Part shown: positions 12,811 through 24,100 of the stretch, in pieces
Position numbering within the stretch: the first letter of the stretch is position 1
How the letters are laid out: each line of letters opens with the position of its first letter
Origin: Whitmania pigra
Lineage: Eukaryota > Annelida > Clitellata > Hirudinida > Haemopidae
DNA length: 64,000 bases
Direction of reading: 5' to 3'
Assembly (NCBI GenBank): GCA_021613335.1
Contig: JAJTWR010000311.1
Span: forward strand, 62,001-126,000
Position numbers and translations under genes: made by a program
Notes under the pieces: model-generated
The model's input: the letters and a program-made list of their open reading frames with translations, nothing else
Databases searched by the model: none
Told to the model about the DNA's origin: nothing

Positions 12811-13493
12811 TTAATATTCCTGACTCTGGCTGGACTTCTTGGTTGGAGTCTTAGTGGCGGCAGCACCTCCGGGCGCAGAGCTCTTCTTCGGCAAGAGAAC
12901 AGCCTGAATGTTGGGAAGAACACCACCCTGGGCAATTGTCACTCCAGACAGAAGCTTGTTCAACTCCTCATCGTTCCTGATGGCAAGCTGGAGATGCCTT
13001 GGAATAATCCTGGTTTTCTTGTTATCACGAGCAGCATTTCCAGCCAATTCAAGAACTTCAGCTGCTAAATACTCCATAACAGCAGCAAGATAGACAGGGG
13101 CTCCGGCACCAACACGTTCAGCATAGTTTCCTACATGTAAAGCATCTCATTGTCAAGTTCGGAAATTAACTTTTAGGAAAACTACGACACAACACGTTTA
13201 AAGCTCTCGTACGTTAAGGAAAAGTTCAAGTGTGAACAACACATAACCAATGACATACTAGGTTCTAAATTTCTTTCGAAACTAGGTTGCACATAACTAA
13301 TAAATGAGATAGGTCAACATTACATTAACTGAATTATTCAAATATCAAATTCGAACTCTTTAAGAGAACTGAATCGACACCAACCCTTTCGAAGAAGTCT
13401 GTGAACTCTACCGACAGGAAACTGAAGTCCGGCCCTACTCGACCTGCTCTTGGCCTTTCCCTTAACCTTACCACCCTTTCCTCTTCCAGACAT
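12811..13493 (-). CDS. H2AX: Histone H2A.X, one intron
   Basis: Core nucleosomal H2A variant whose C-terminal serine is phosphorylated by ATM/ATR/DNA-PK at DNA breaks. Exons 13385-13493 and 12811-13130 give 142 aa (human H2AX 142-143). The start [20 protein letters not shown], the core [21 protein letters not shown] and the [16 protein letters not shown] block are canonical. The tail ends SQSQEY, so it carries the SQ[E/D]Y signature. The single intron and the AATAAA-type 3' end, with no histone stem-loop seen, indicate a replication-independent, polyadenylated transcript. A TATA box lies at 13581-13592. Head-to-head with RSPH1. Confidence 0.97.
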
Positions 13494-13578
13494 TATTAAG
13501 CTTTAAAATCAGCGGAAAACAACGAACCAGCAAAAAGCCAAACAAAGACCGTAGAACAAGTCCGCGAAAGTTCGTCGT

Positions 13579-13592
13579 TTCTTTTATATAGA
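13579..13592 (-). promoter_or_regulatory. TATA box of H2A.X
   Basis: Reads CTATATAAAAG on the minus strand, about 90 bp upstream of the H2A.X ATG, leaving a short 5' UTR as is usual for histone genes. Confidence 0.7.
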
Positions 13593-13964
13593 CCCCGGGA
13601 TTTAGAAGACACGTGATCAAGCATAGACTCATTTCAAAATTAAAAATATAATTTTAAATCATAAAATTTTAAATTTAAAAAAATTACACAATAAACTGTA
13701 TAATTTGTAAAATAAAAATTACAAAAATATAATATATTATTTAAATTTAACAAAAAGCGTCAATACTTTTACAAAATTATCAAAGTTATTTAAATTACTT
13801 TTAAAAATGCAATAAAATGTTTAATTTATTTTGATTTAATCATTTCCAAAAATACTCAATCTGCATTTACGAGAACTATATAACAAATGTGAATCGGTTT
13901 CTTAGCAACAGTTTATTAGTTGTAGCACTGAGCCGACCTAAGCAACTAAACTTTTCTAAAAAAT
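13593..13964. promoter_or_regulatory. Intergenic/promoter interval between H2A.X and RSPH1
   Basis: The divergent start codons are about 470 bp apart. The middle (13620-13860) is extremely A/T-rich with no open frame. RSPH1 shows no TATA box that I can recognise. Confidence 0.5.
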
Positions 13965-15568
13965 ATGTCTGAGGATGAGTCTGTTGAATTGGATGAAGAA
14001 GTATCTATTGGAGTATGTTTTAATGTTACTGCAATACAACATTTTATCACTTATTTTTCTTCTTATGACTTTTCGTTATTTTAGTCCTATGAAGGGCAAC
14101 GAAATGAGAAAAATGAACGTCATGGTCATGGAAAAGCAATACTTCCAAACGGTGACACATATGAAGGAGAATATAAAGAGGGCAAGAGAAATAATCATGG
14201 AACTTACAGGTTTACTTTCCACTGTTAATTACCCCAGCATTTACAAAAATGAGCACAAAGTTTGAGTTTGGCCATATCGAATTTATAAGGTTTAAGAATG
14301 GGGCCAGATACATTGGAGAATGGAAGGACAATAAAAAACATGGAAATGGATTGTTTATATATCCAGATGGCTCAAGATATGAAGGTTTCTCCTGAAATTT
14401 TTAAAGTATTAGTTTTTCTATTATTGAGCATGTATCTTATTTTATTGTTATTGCAGGAGAATGGGTTGATGGGCTCAGATGGGGAAAAGGGATATATAGT
14501 TATGTAAATGGGGACACATATGAAGGTGAATGGAAAAATCATAAAAGGCATGGGCGAGGTACCTACACATTTCTTGACCTTGGAGTGAAGTATTGTGGGT
14601 CTTGGAAAGATGGAATTAGGGATGGACATGGAGAACTCATTCAAACCGACTGCAAGTTTTTAGGAAAATTTAAAAACGATTTGGTTGGTTTTTGATGAAA
14701 CATATTTTTTTGGTATTTGATACTTAGCTTATATGTGCTACTTTTTTTTCCTAAATCATCTAAGTGTATATGTAAATTTTATGTATCCCTCTATCCCAAC
14801 ATTGTTATTGCTTACTAAATGTTTAAATTTGTAAATATGGTATGGTGCAAACTTTAGCACCAAGAATATAAGGCAACTTAGATAGTTGCATTTTAGATGG
14901 TGCAAGCCATTAACTGGTCGGCCATAACTTGCTTCCAAATGAACCAATATACTTATATCCCAAAACTTTTTTTATAAGGGTCTAAAAGTAATTAAGGTTT
15001 TAGTTGACATTTTAAAAATTTTCTACCTAGCTGATGACTTTTTGAATCTTCACAGCCATATGGTGAAGGTCAATTTATATTTGAACATCTCAAATGTGCA
15101 CAGAATGGCTACTTTGTGGAAGAAGAAATGGTTTGCAATGCCTTGCTTAATAATACTGTGCAGACACAATAAGTGACTCCAATTTTATATTTGTTTTTAG
15201 AATGAGGAGGATGAAGACGCAGACCAACCTGCGAACCCAACATGGCATCCCACAGACATTTCTTGTTTGCCATTTAAGTTGAGAGAGTATCGAAAGCCAT
15301 CTGCAGTACAATCGGACATTGTTCTCAAAGGTCAGTGTTACTTTTTAAGGAGAAATTCAAGCAATTTGCTTGGCTCAGATTATCAAATAACTGAAACTAT
15401 CAGATATATTAGAATATTCTTGTTTCAAAACATCTACTTTTAAATTAAATCTAAATTAAATTTATTTAAATAGATGACCCTCAAGAAGGTGTGACGAATA
15501 ACGTAACAGATGAGATGCCAGATGAAAAAGGTTTGCCAGCTGAAGATAGCGCTGAGGAGAGTTCTTGA
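13965..15568 (+). CDS. RSPH1: Radial spoke head protein 1 (MORN-repeat), 7 exons
   Basis: Component of the radial spoke head in motile 9+2 cilia. Exons 13965-14012, 14085-14209, 14290-14384, 14457-14683, 15056-15130, 15201-15330 and 15474-15568 total 795 bp, 264 aa. After an acidic start ([12 protein letters not shown]) come about six MORN repeats: [90 protein letters not shown] and [16 protein letters not shown]. The [10 protein letters not shown] step and an acidic C-terminal tail (NEEDEDADQ...SAEESS) follow, as in human RSPH1, though shorter (human 309 aa). All phases agree. An AATAAA near 15703 fits the 3' end. Confidence 0.96.
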
Positions 15569-16227
15569 TGTGTCATGAAGAGTGTCATGCATAAGTATAC
15601 ACCGAATATGACATACGTTCACGTACTGAAGGATGTTTTATATAAAAATGCTTTGCAAATTTAATGGTAATGTGATTATGTCTACAACTAAAATCAGTTT
15701 TAATAAATAACTTCTTAATCTTAAAATTTTGTTATCAAATTCAAGCATCAAAATGTAAATAATGAGTACTTGTCAAGTATAGATAGCATCCTCAAGCTCA
15801 TATAAACTAAAAACTTAAAAATTCTTCTGCTAACATGTTAATAAGTGACAGATCATTTGGTGAGTTCCCAATTATGAATATTTTACAATGACAACCTCTC
15901 AAATGCTATGTATCTTTTGCTTTTTCTGTTGAGACCTAGAAATTCTTAATCAAAAGAAGATGATGAGTGTAACTGCCTCTGTAGCTCCTCTTTAACACCA
16001 ATAAAAGCATTCCAGTGAAACTACAACCTCGTTACATTTCTATTCCTTTATTATTAGTGAGATCATCTGCAAAACAAAATAAGCTTGTCAATGAAGATTG
16101 GAACAAAACCAATTTGGACTTGGCATGTCTTTAGCAGACAAAAGAAGATGCACATGCTCAGTTTAAAAAGCATGGAAAACAACCTTGCTAAAAATTTATA
16201 CAAATATGAGAACTGCTCTTTTGTATT
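15569..16227. other. Convergent 3' flanks of RSPH1 and MANBAL
   Basis: UTR-like AT-rich DNA between tail-to-tail genes. The open frame at 15440-15622 (-) overlaps the RSPH1 last exon and is a shadow. Confidence 0.5.
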
Positions 16228-16843
16228 CTATTTCCTCTTCTTTTTCTCTGGTTTCTTGGAATAACTCTGCCTCAGTGGTGCTGCATTAGAAATTGGAGCT
16301 GGCTGTTGCTTGTCATAAGTTTTCTTGTCATCTACTTCGTTTACCTGAAATGGAAATAATTGAGAACTGAATGAAAACTTTCATAGCATATTCTACTTAA
16401 TTATTATTGGAACGCAGGATTCTGAGGTTTGCAAAACAGATAAAAACTATGTATGAATCCACAAACTTTGAAAATACAACTAAAAATCGCTAGCTTAATT
16501 TCCTATATGCCTGAGTAGGTTTACGAAATCATTCAAATAGCAAACACAAATCTCCTGTTATGTCGATAAAATTATTCATTGCCATTCATTGCTTTAAACT
16601 AACATATAAATAAAAATTCAAAATCTGAAACTATTTACAGCTATGGGAATAAGTTTAGAAGTAGGACTGGATTTAACTGACCGATGAGGTCTTCGATATC
16701 GAGGTGTCTGGCATGAAAATTATAGCGAAAATGCAAAACAGCTGAAATATGGCTCCTATAAAAAGACCTATCTGAAGAATTTTGTCCATAAAAGGATTCC
16801 CGGTAGAATCAATGAGCTCGTCCAACTCTTCGTCCAGATTCAT
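16228..16843 (-). CDS. MANBAL: MANBAL-like small membrane protein (UPF0239), 2 exons
   Basis: Small single-pass membrane protein of unknown function. Exons 16682-16843 and 16228-16344 give 92 aa (human about 85). The acidic N-terminus (MNLDEELDELIDSTGNPF) is followed by a transmembrane segment at about residues 23-45, LQIGLFIGAIFQLFCIFAII, which closely follows human [20 protein letters not shown]. The tail is basic, ending KKPEKKKRK, the same Lys/Arg-rich end as the family. The start ATG at 16841-16843 was chosen because it precedes the acidic segment; an upstream open extension has no resemblance. Confidence 0.9.
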
Positions 16844-18590
16844 GTCTAATGAGACGCGATGTTTACACAGACATGCATAATTATATAATAGTTGGTAACC
16901 GAAGTATTTAACGAAACGAAAGCGCAAATATATAATTAAGCAATAATTGATTTAATATAACTGATCGTGATATTTAGAAGAAGGCTTATTGCCATGCAAA
17001 CAGAGCCCATGTTCGCTCTCCTTTGATAAGATGTGATTGAGTTCTTTTACATTTTTTAGTTGAGGCACATGCAAATCAGATACATAGAATTGCAATTTAA
17101 TCAATATTTCGTGTGCAGTAGGGCATTAGCTAACTGCTCTATTAATATAAATTAATTTTATGTAGTTTTTATAATCGTAGAATCGAAGTTATTGAGTATG
17201 GCTCGCATATGTTGTACATCAATCAATGCGCTACACCAAATGCCAAGTTGAAATCTAAATCTTAAATGGACACATTTCGAAACATTTGAAAAAGTATGAC
17301 AGCAGAAATTCTGGGGTGGCCTGCGTCAAACATTATTTCATTGGTTACAATTATTTGATCAGGAATGTAAAAGTAACTTAAATGACAAAATTTCGCGAGA
17401 CTTCCAGCTAATGCCAGTAAAGGAGGGGTGAACCCGTGAACGTATTTAGGGAAGGGGGACATAGCTAATTGTAGTTTCATCCAGAGTGATAAATTATTAA
17501 ATTAATTAAAAAAATAAATTAAGATAGGTTTAGTTTTTTCTTATATTTTGAAAATCACGGACAGGGCCATGACCCCATTAAATCCGCCATTGGCTGTCAA
17601 AATATCGGTGTCCCAAAAATCATAGCTTCTTTTATGAAAAACTCCTGTGCAGAAATTCAAATCCGAGTTTTATTTAAAAGCTTTGATTGCTTCTCGTAAA
17701 GCATTAATTAGTCATTCATAGCAATGTCTAATAATATTGAAGGTCTGAATACTGCCTGATAGTTTTTTCTAATATTCCTGGGCATCCAGCATCACTTTTC
17801 CAAAATAATTTGTTTTAAGATTTACTTAACACTTCCATTTATGTAGGCATTTATTTGACACTAGATGGGTAACAGCTTTTAAAATCTCAGAATTAGGAAC
17901 TGGCGATGGATGGTAAGAAAAGTCCGTTCTGGTGCCAAGGACGTCATTTGGGAGGTGGGGCAAGGGCCCTTTTAACTTTAGATTACGTGCAAAAATGTTA
18001 TCTCTGCATGGTGTGCGAGGATTCCCCACTTGGAAGAAGCTGAAATGACGTCGCTGCCTGGAGTCCGTTCATTATTATGAAACGAGTCAATACTTAATAA
18101 TAAAAAAATAATAATAAGTGTTATTTGCCTATTATTATATAATTATCTGCCATGGTCTCCTTAATTTTTAAAGAAAATAATCAGAATTATTTTAAGTATA
18201 TTACGAGTATTATATTATTTTAAATAACTATTTTAATTATTTATTTTATTTCTATAATTTTGACTAGAGTGTTAGTAGCCGTGGCCCTCCAAAATCCTCC
18301 CACTTGGTTCCATTGTGTTCCCCCGCCCAAGTGTTCGAATGGTTTGATTGGGTCGTTGTAAGTTTATTTAGACTCGAAGAAGAGACAAAAATGGGATTTT
18401 AAAATAAACCAGATTTAACAAGCTTTCAATATCATTAAATAACCAACACAGTTCAATGAAATTGTTCAGGTTCACTTGATTTACCTTTCAATTGAGAGGT
18501 GTTCACCTTCATGGAAAGCAATGTAGCAAATCAAAGTTTTGTTTAAAACGAAATTACGTCAATCTCAGATGAATTACTAATATTTGACCG
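16844..18590. other. Gene-free, repeat-bearing stretch
   Basis: No gene seen. 17571-17600 (CAGGGCCATGACCCC...) looks like a DNA-transposon end, and 17933-18059 is a MITE copy (listed separately). The remaining open frames have no splice logic or resemblance. Confidence 0.4.
17933..18059. mobile_element. MITE with ACGTCATTT terminal inverted repeats, copy 1
   Basis: About 127 bp. The left end GCCAAGGACGTCATTTGGG and the reverse complement of the right end (CAGGCAGCGACGTCATTTCA) form imperfect inverted repeats, with G-rich subterminal tracts. The left part of a second copy lies at about 55884. Confidence 0.5.
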
Positions 18591-19497
18591 TCAAAATAGG
18601 GCAAATAAAAGCAGAATTCCTGCTAGATAAATGGAGATGGATGGGACCCTTTGCACGGCAAAATTGCACATGTCCGTCTGACAGCAAATGGTTTTGACGA
18701 TTCCAACATCGATTGCTACGCAAGTCGAAGTGCAACTTCTCGAAAGTGTAGCTTGAGTGGGAAAAGTATTCACAATTTTCTGTTGAGAATATTTAATGCA
18801 TCTTATTATTTCTCAGTACATTCTTCCTCATTACAACTACCTTTGTAGTTCTTAAACGTTAAACCCGAAATAAAATTCTAAATGGATTACATCCTGTTTT
18901 AGAAATTGTCTGAAAATATTTGGATTTGACGAAAAACACTCGATAGGACATACTGACAAAGTACCTGGCAATATTTGCATCCTCCCTTGATTGATCCATC
19001 GGAATCTATACATTTCACACCGGAGCTTGTTGACGGGCTGTTGCAGTTGTTACCATAGCAACAAGATATGACCACCGAAGATGCTCCTGAAGTCACATTA
19101 GACTGGGAACATGAGCTGCCACACGTGTAGGTACTCGATTGAATGCTCCCACTCGTCCACGTGCTCGTTGTCTGAAGCGGCAATATTTTTCATTTAAGGT
19201 TATACTTTTAAATTTGTAAATAAGGATGTTAATTCCTATTTTTACAAAACATTTAATTTCTTAATAATTTATACCTGACAAACTTGACAACCAGTTTTAA
19301 TTACAGCATTCGAACCAAAGCCATCGTAACAGGAGTATTGTGAATTGGTCGAAACATTTTGACCCATGCCTCCTGCTAATAAAAATTTTCCAAATTTGCT
19401 CAATTTCCTACCCATGATTGGAAAGCTTGACCACGACATGCCCAAAATTACCTGAAATCATCAGAACAACCAGAATCATAGACATAAGGTCATCCAT
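18591..19497 (-). CDS. Two-domain Ly6/uPAR (three-finger) GPI-anchored protein, 4 exons
   Basis: Predicted secreted or cell-surface protein of 179 aa; not a recognised orthologue. Exons 19452-19497, 19275-19372, 18965-19171 and 18591-18779 join in matching phases. Residues 1-16 (MDDLMSMILVVLMISG) are a signal peptide. Domain 1 runs from SCYDGFGS to the signature SCCYGNNCN. Domain 2 runs from VKCIDSDG to ICCQTDMCN. Both have the Cys-Cys-x4-Cys-Asn ending typical of three-finger folds. The tail IYLAGILLLFALF with no basic residues after it indicates GPI attachment. A Ser/Thr-rich stretch links the cysteine clusters. Ligand and function cannot be read from sequence. Confidence 0.85.
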
Positions 19498-19534
19498 GCT
19501 TTCGAAAAATAACAAACTACATCAACTAGCTCAG

Positions 19535-19546
19535 CTATTTATATAG
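19535..19546 (-). promoter_or_regulatory. TATA box of the Ly6-like gene
   Basis: Reads CTATATAAATAG on the minus strand, about 40 bp upstream of the ATG at 19495-19497. This suggests focused initiation and a very short 5' UTR. Confidence 0.65.
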
Positions 19547-19830
19547 ACCAAACAGATGTTTCCTGGAAACTGGAAAACAAGTAGTCTTGGAGTCATAACG
19601 ACTCCATTTGTTTGCATTGGTTGCAGTTTCGTTTCGACTCAGGTACAATCAAGTTCAACTCTGAAATTACGAATTAACACTATACATTACTACTCTCATA
19701 ATTTTTAATTTTCTCACTTCAATCAAGATATAATTTAGAGTAATTAGAAAGACCAGTTGTTGAACCAATGAATATCTTACAGACTCAGAGTTATGATATT
19801 TTTTCGTTTTTTTGTAATTCATTTGTATAA

Positions 19831-19952
19831 GCGCTACATTCATCTTCGCGCTTCTTGAAACCAATTTAAGCGCTCCTTTCCAAAGGCGCTTGTGGCAGAT
19901 GCCATAACCGTCGAATGCAACCACGTAACCCATTCGGGGTACATGCACGCCT
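19831..19952 (-). mobile_element. tRNA-derived SINE, truncated copy
   Basis: On the minus strand it carries CCGAATGGGTTACGTG, then the GGAGCGCTTAAAT...TTTCAAGAAGCGC tail block shared with the fuller copy at 57095. The B-box segment is missing. Confidence 0.65.
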
Positions 19953-20289
19953 TTTGCTTAACTAATTAGTATTCAAAGCATATTTTTAACTTGTAAATTT
20001 TTGGCTTTCACCGGATTACCATTTATAACGGTTACACACTTTGCCTGCGAAAGATACTTCAAACTTATTCGATTATTTTTGCTGAGATTTGATTGTCAGC
20101 TCTTACCTGAAATCATTGAAATATTAAAAGTAATGCTTGGGATTATTTATCATGTCTGCGAACAAATGAGAGTACAAATCTTATTACTATTTTATTTATT
20201 TTTATTTTATTTGAAAAAAAATCAGCACGGGCCAACGGCCCCTCGCCGAAACCGAAAACAAAAACCAGTGCACCAACCCCTCAATCTAA

Positions 20290-20470
20290 ATTGTAAATTC
20301 TATTAACAAAAAAACCGTCCAAGTTTCTCTTAAACTCTCCACATACCTTGACATCACAACCTCCTGTGGAAAACTATTCCATTCCTGGACCACTCTGTTG
20401 CAAAAATAAAACTTTCTGCAATCTTTCTGGGCCAGTCTTGTCATCAGTTTTCTTTCATGTCCTCTGGTCT
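20290..20470 (-). mobile_element. Non-LTR retrotransposon (CR1/L2-like) ORF2 C-terminal remnant
   Basis: The minus strand translates without stops to GHERKLMTRLAQKD...FCNRVVQEWNSFPQEVV...SLRETW. This is the C-terminal signature downstream of the reverse transcriptase in CR1/jockey-clade elements (RGH..L.K...FF.NRVV..WN.LP..VV). No RT domain is present here; it is a 5'-truncated copy of about 180 bp. Confidence 0.75.
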
Positions 20471-20489
20471 TGGAATATGTATGAAATTA

Positions 20490-20570
20490 TTACGTATGAA
20501 ATGATTTTGTAAATAGTTGTTTTTAACAAGTTACGTATGAAATGATTTTGTAAATAATTGTTTTTAATCT
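20490..20570. repeat. 41-bp tandem duplication
   Basis: Two adjacent copies of the unit beginning TACGTATGAAATGATTTTGT, starting at 20491 and 20532, almost identical. They flank the LINE remnant. Confidence 0.8.
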
Positions 20571-21128
20571 ATGAGTTAATCACGCCCACTGCATACTAAT
20601 TACTGGATTTAGGATGATTGAGCAGTAGTTGATTCATGGATTGGAGATGTGAAAAATAAAAGTTTGAGTTGATAGTTTTACAGTTTCATCTGATGACCTT
20701 TTAAACGTTGTTTTTTATTAAGTGCACATTTTCAATTATTGAATTATTATCGTTATTGTTGTTATTATAATTGGATAATTAATGACGCATTGTCAAATAA
20801 AGACGATTTCCAATAAAATGATATATTTCATAATGGAAACACATTTCAATAAAAACAAAACAATCCAGTATTGCAAAACAATAGAAAACAACACGAAAAT
20901 CAGTCACAATTTGTCAGCAGGGACAAATTTTTGCCTTTAAAACGCTCTCCACTGAGAATGTCAGCATAAATATAAGTAACACAAAGTAATGTAATCAATA
21001 TAAATAGCATAAATAGCACAAGCATTGATCGTTTGTCGAAACACGTCATCGAGAAGGAGATAAAAACAGCACAAGAAAGTTAATTCTATCCTAGAAAAAC
21101 ACCGACGACTCTTTGTCAACTTCCGAAT
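20571..21128. other. APP 3' UTR / flank
   Basis: AT-rich and non-coding. TTTATT/AATAAA motifs occur on both strands. Probably the 3' UTR of the APP gene. Confidence 0.4.
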
Positions 21129-24100
21129 TCACGGATTCACGTGGGCCTCAAAGTAACGATAGGTGGGATTCTCATAGCCATTCATGGAATTCTGACGACG
21201 AACCGAACCGCCATTGGAGCTCATGGAAGACTTCCTCAAACCTTCGCCTCTCTTGGCAGGTTTGTCCAGGTAGCCATTGGTTACAGGAACGCTGTTTACT
21301 CTTTTTATGAGAGCCACGATGCCGATGACTACGATGAGGACGAGACCGATGCTGGTGAGGATGATGCCAACGGGGTTGGTCATCTTGCCATCGCTGTGTC
21401 TCACGTAAGCCATGTTTGCCTTGCCAGAGATTTTCTTCAAATGTGGCTGTGCATGATCGGTCAATGAATATTAATTTAAATGTTCCTAAATTAAAGAGTT
21501 TACGATGACATCATTCTCTCTTATAATAACACACAAAGTAAATACAGGACTCCTTTATTATGACGCTGCGTGGAAAAGCCAGAGAGAGCATTCGAGGCCT
21601 TTTGTAGGTAAGGATAGGCGGATGCGATCGATACAAGAAATCCAAGGAGAGCTTTTCAACGTCGACATTTACTGGCTGACAAAAGCTTGTGTAAGAAACC
21701 AATGAGAATTTTTAGAGTTGCTCCAGATGAAGCACTAATGATCGGCATAAGAAGGCCAACGACAGCCTCTCAGAGCCCTAGATCACGTTAGATTTCTAAA
21801 GGAAAAACCGACCGAAATATCAGACCGATAACTGCACGAGACCCACCAAAACGCTAAAACGTCGAGAGACACACAAGCTTGAAACCGTTACAAACATGAA
21901 ACTCAAAACAAATTTCTATACATCATGTGGCTAACTGTGATATTTGTTAGAAAATCATTAAAACCTGCTCAACGTTGAGTTGATTTCTCGCCATGTGGGC
22001 AGGCATTGGATCAAATTCACGTGCATTGAGGTGCTTATTGGCAGCTGGAGATGAAGCCGATGAAGTTACTGGATAAGATGTCTTCCTCACTGTGTTCATC
22101 TCTGAAGAGTGTCAATACCTCACTTAGATATTATTATAAAACTTGACTTACGATCAAAATAAGTTATTATTCCAACTTTTTATGTACTAACTAATAACCC
22201 ATATGGCAAGTTTTGCATATAGTCTTAGAAATAAATTATTATTGTAAATAAATTCAAAGATACGTTCAATACCCGAATTGTCCGTGGTGGGCTGAGAATG
22301 GAGTTCTGCCAAAGATGAGTGGGCAACTTGTCCAGAGGTGGTGGTGGTGGTGGATGAAGTTTTATGGAGGAGAGATTCATCAATAGATGGAAGATTGTGG
22401 ATGTAATCGTCTAAAAATCATTCGTAAATTCATGAGCACTGATCAAATCGCATGGAGTTCGATCATTCAAAATTTTACCCATGTGTTGTCTCATTTTCTT
22501 CCCGTGCTTTGGAATCTTCTCCAACATTTGAAGAGCTTCCTCGGTGGCTTGATCAATCTCCTTGAGACGTTTTACCGATTTTTCCAAAACTTCTTCTCCA
22601 TCCTTTGAGTTTTTGGATTCCTTGAAATTGTCAATTGCATGAATTCGCTCCTTCTGTTGAATCTTCACATATTTCTTCAGCGTCGACAAAACCCTTGCAA
22701 CCTGTTAAATTCGTTAAGCGTTAAAAAATGTTTTCATTCACTGGAATACATAATATAAGGAGACGAAGTTATGGTTATTACTGGCTTGGAAATATATGAA
22801 GTGAAATGAATTGTATATTGCTGATTGATTAAGATGCACGTTAATTTATCAATTGATCAAATTATTAACTGATCAAATTATTAATTGATCAATTCGCTCA
22901 TTAATAATCACAACCAACACTGATTGGTTCTTCGTTGATTGTTTTCAAATAATTCTCAAGAGCCACTTTCTTCTGCTCATCCAACATCTTCAGTTGTTTC
23001 TCGACTTCGGTGTTCTTCTTCACGACAGGTTGTTTTGCTGGTTGAGTGGTCTGCACGTAATTCATCATGTCAATGTATGCTTTATTGAGACAAATTAGAA
23101 GCTACATTAATATTCAGCTTAAAATAGTCTTAATAGATAATAAAGTAGTCTTAAATTAATAAAGTCTAACTTACAAGTTTATGCACATTCAAAAAATTAC
23201 CTCAAAGAAATTATTTGAAATAGCTTCACAAATGGGTTATAATCGCTAAAATTGTGAATATTAAAAATACACATTTTCAACTTTCAAACAACCGTTTTTG
23301 TCTTTGCGGCGACTGATACATGCTTTGATTTGTTCACTTGTTTTGTGACCTTGAATATGTAAATATGTAATCTCTTTTTAGTCATTGAACAAATATCTAA
23401 GTGGCGCGTACATATTAAATTAGTAATAATGTCTTAAAAATAAACAGTTAACACAATTTAAATATTTTTTAAGCTATATTGTGATTCCAAGTTCATTTAA
23501 ATAAAATCATTGATGAATTAAAAAGCGCTCGGTAACTTTTCTGAGGTGCTTCTTGTGTCCTTCATCCAATTTCTCCTCCGCGGGTTTAACAACTTCAACT
23601 TCGTTGGTGTCCATCTTTTCACTCGAGTTCAAAAGTTTTGAAGTTTTGTTCTCAATTTTTTCACTCCTTCCAGAGTTCTGCTTTTTATCAACGACCATTA
23701 TTTTGCCTTTTTTCACTGAAACATTGAAATCGATTTAGTGATTATTGAACAAGCGAAGAAAACTCCATCTTCAACCATCTTCGTTGTAACTGCCTGGACA
23801 GCAAACGAATTCAGTTCCAGCAAACTTGTTGACATCGCACGGCTGTATCATAGCGAAACTCTTGAGAAACATTCCTCTTTCGGTGCAGGCCAATCCGGCG
23901 GTGACGTCCCAATCTGAATATCCTTTGCATTGAGACGACTCGTGGATGTGATCGAAGATGCAGTTTTTCGGAACCAGCAGAGCATCACTGATGAATGGTT
24001 TGACTGAAAGGAGGTGAAATTAAATTTGATAAAATATTAAACAATCAGTCAAAAAGCATACAATTTTAGCTTTTTTAAAATGAATATTATGTGTTAAGCT

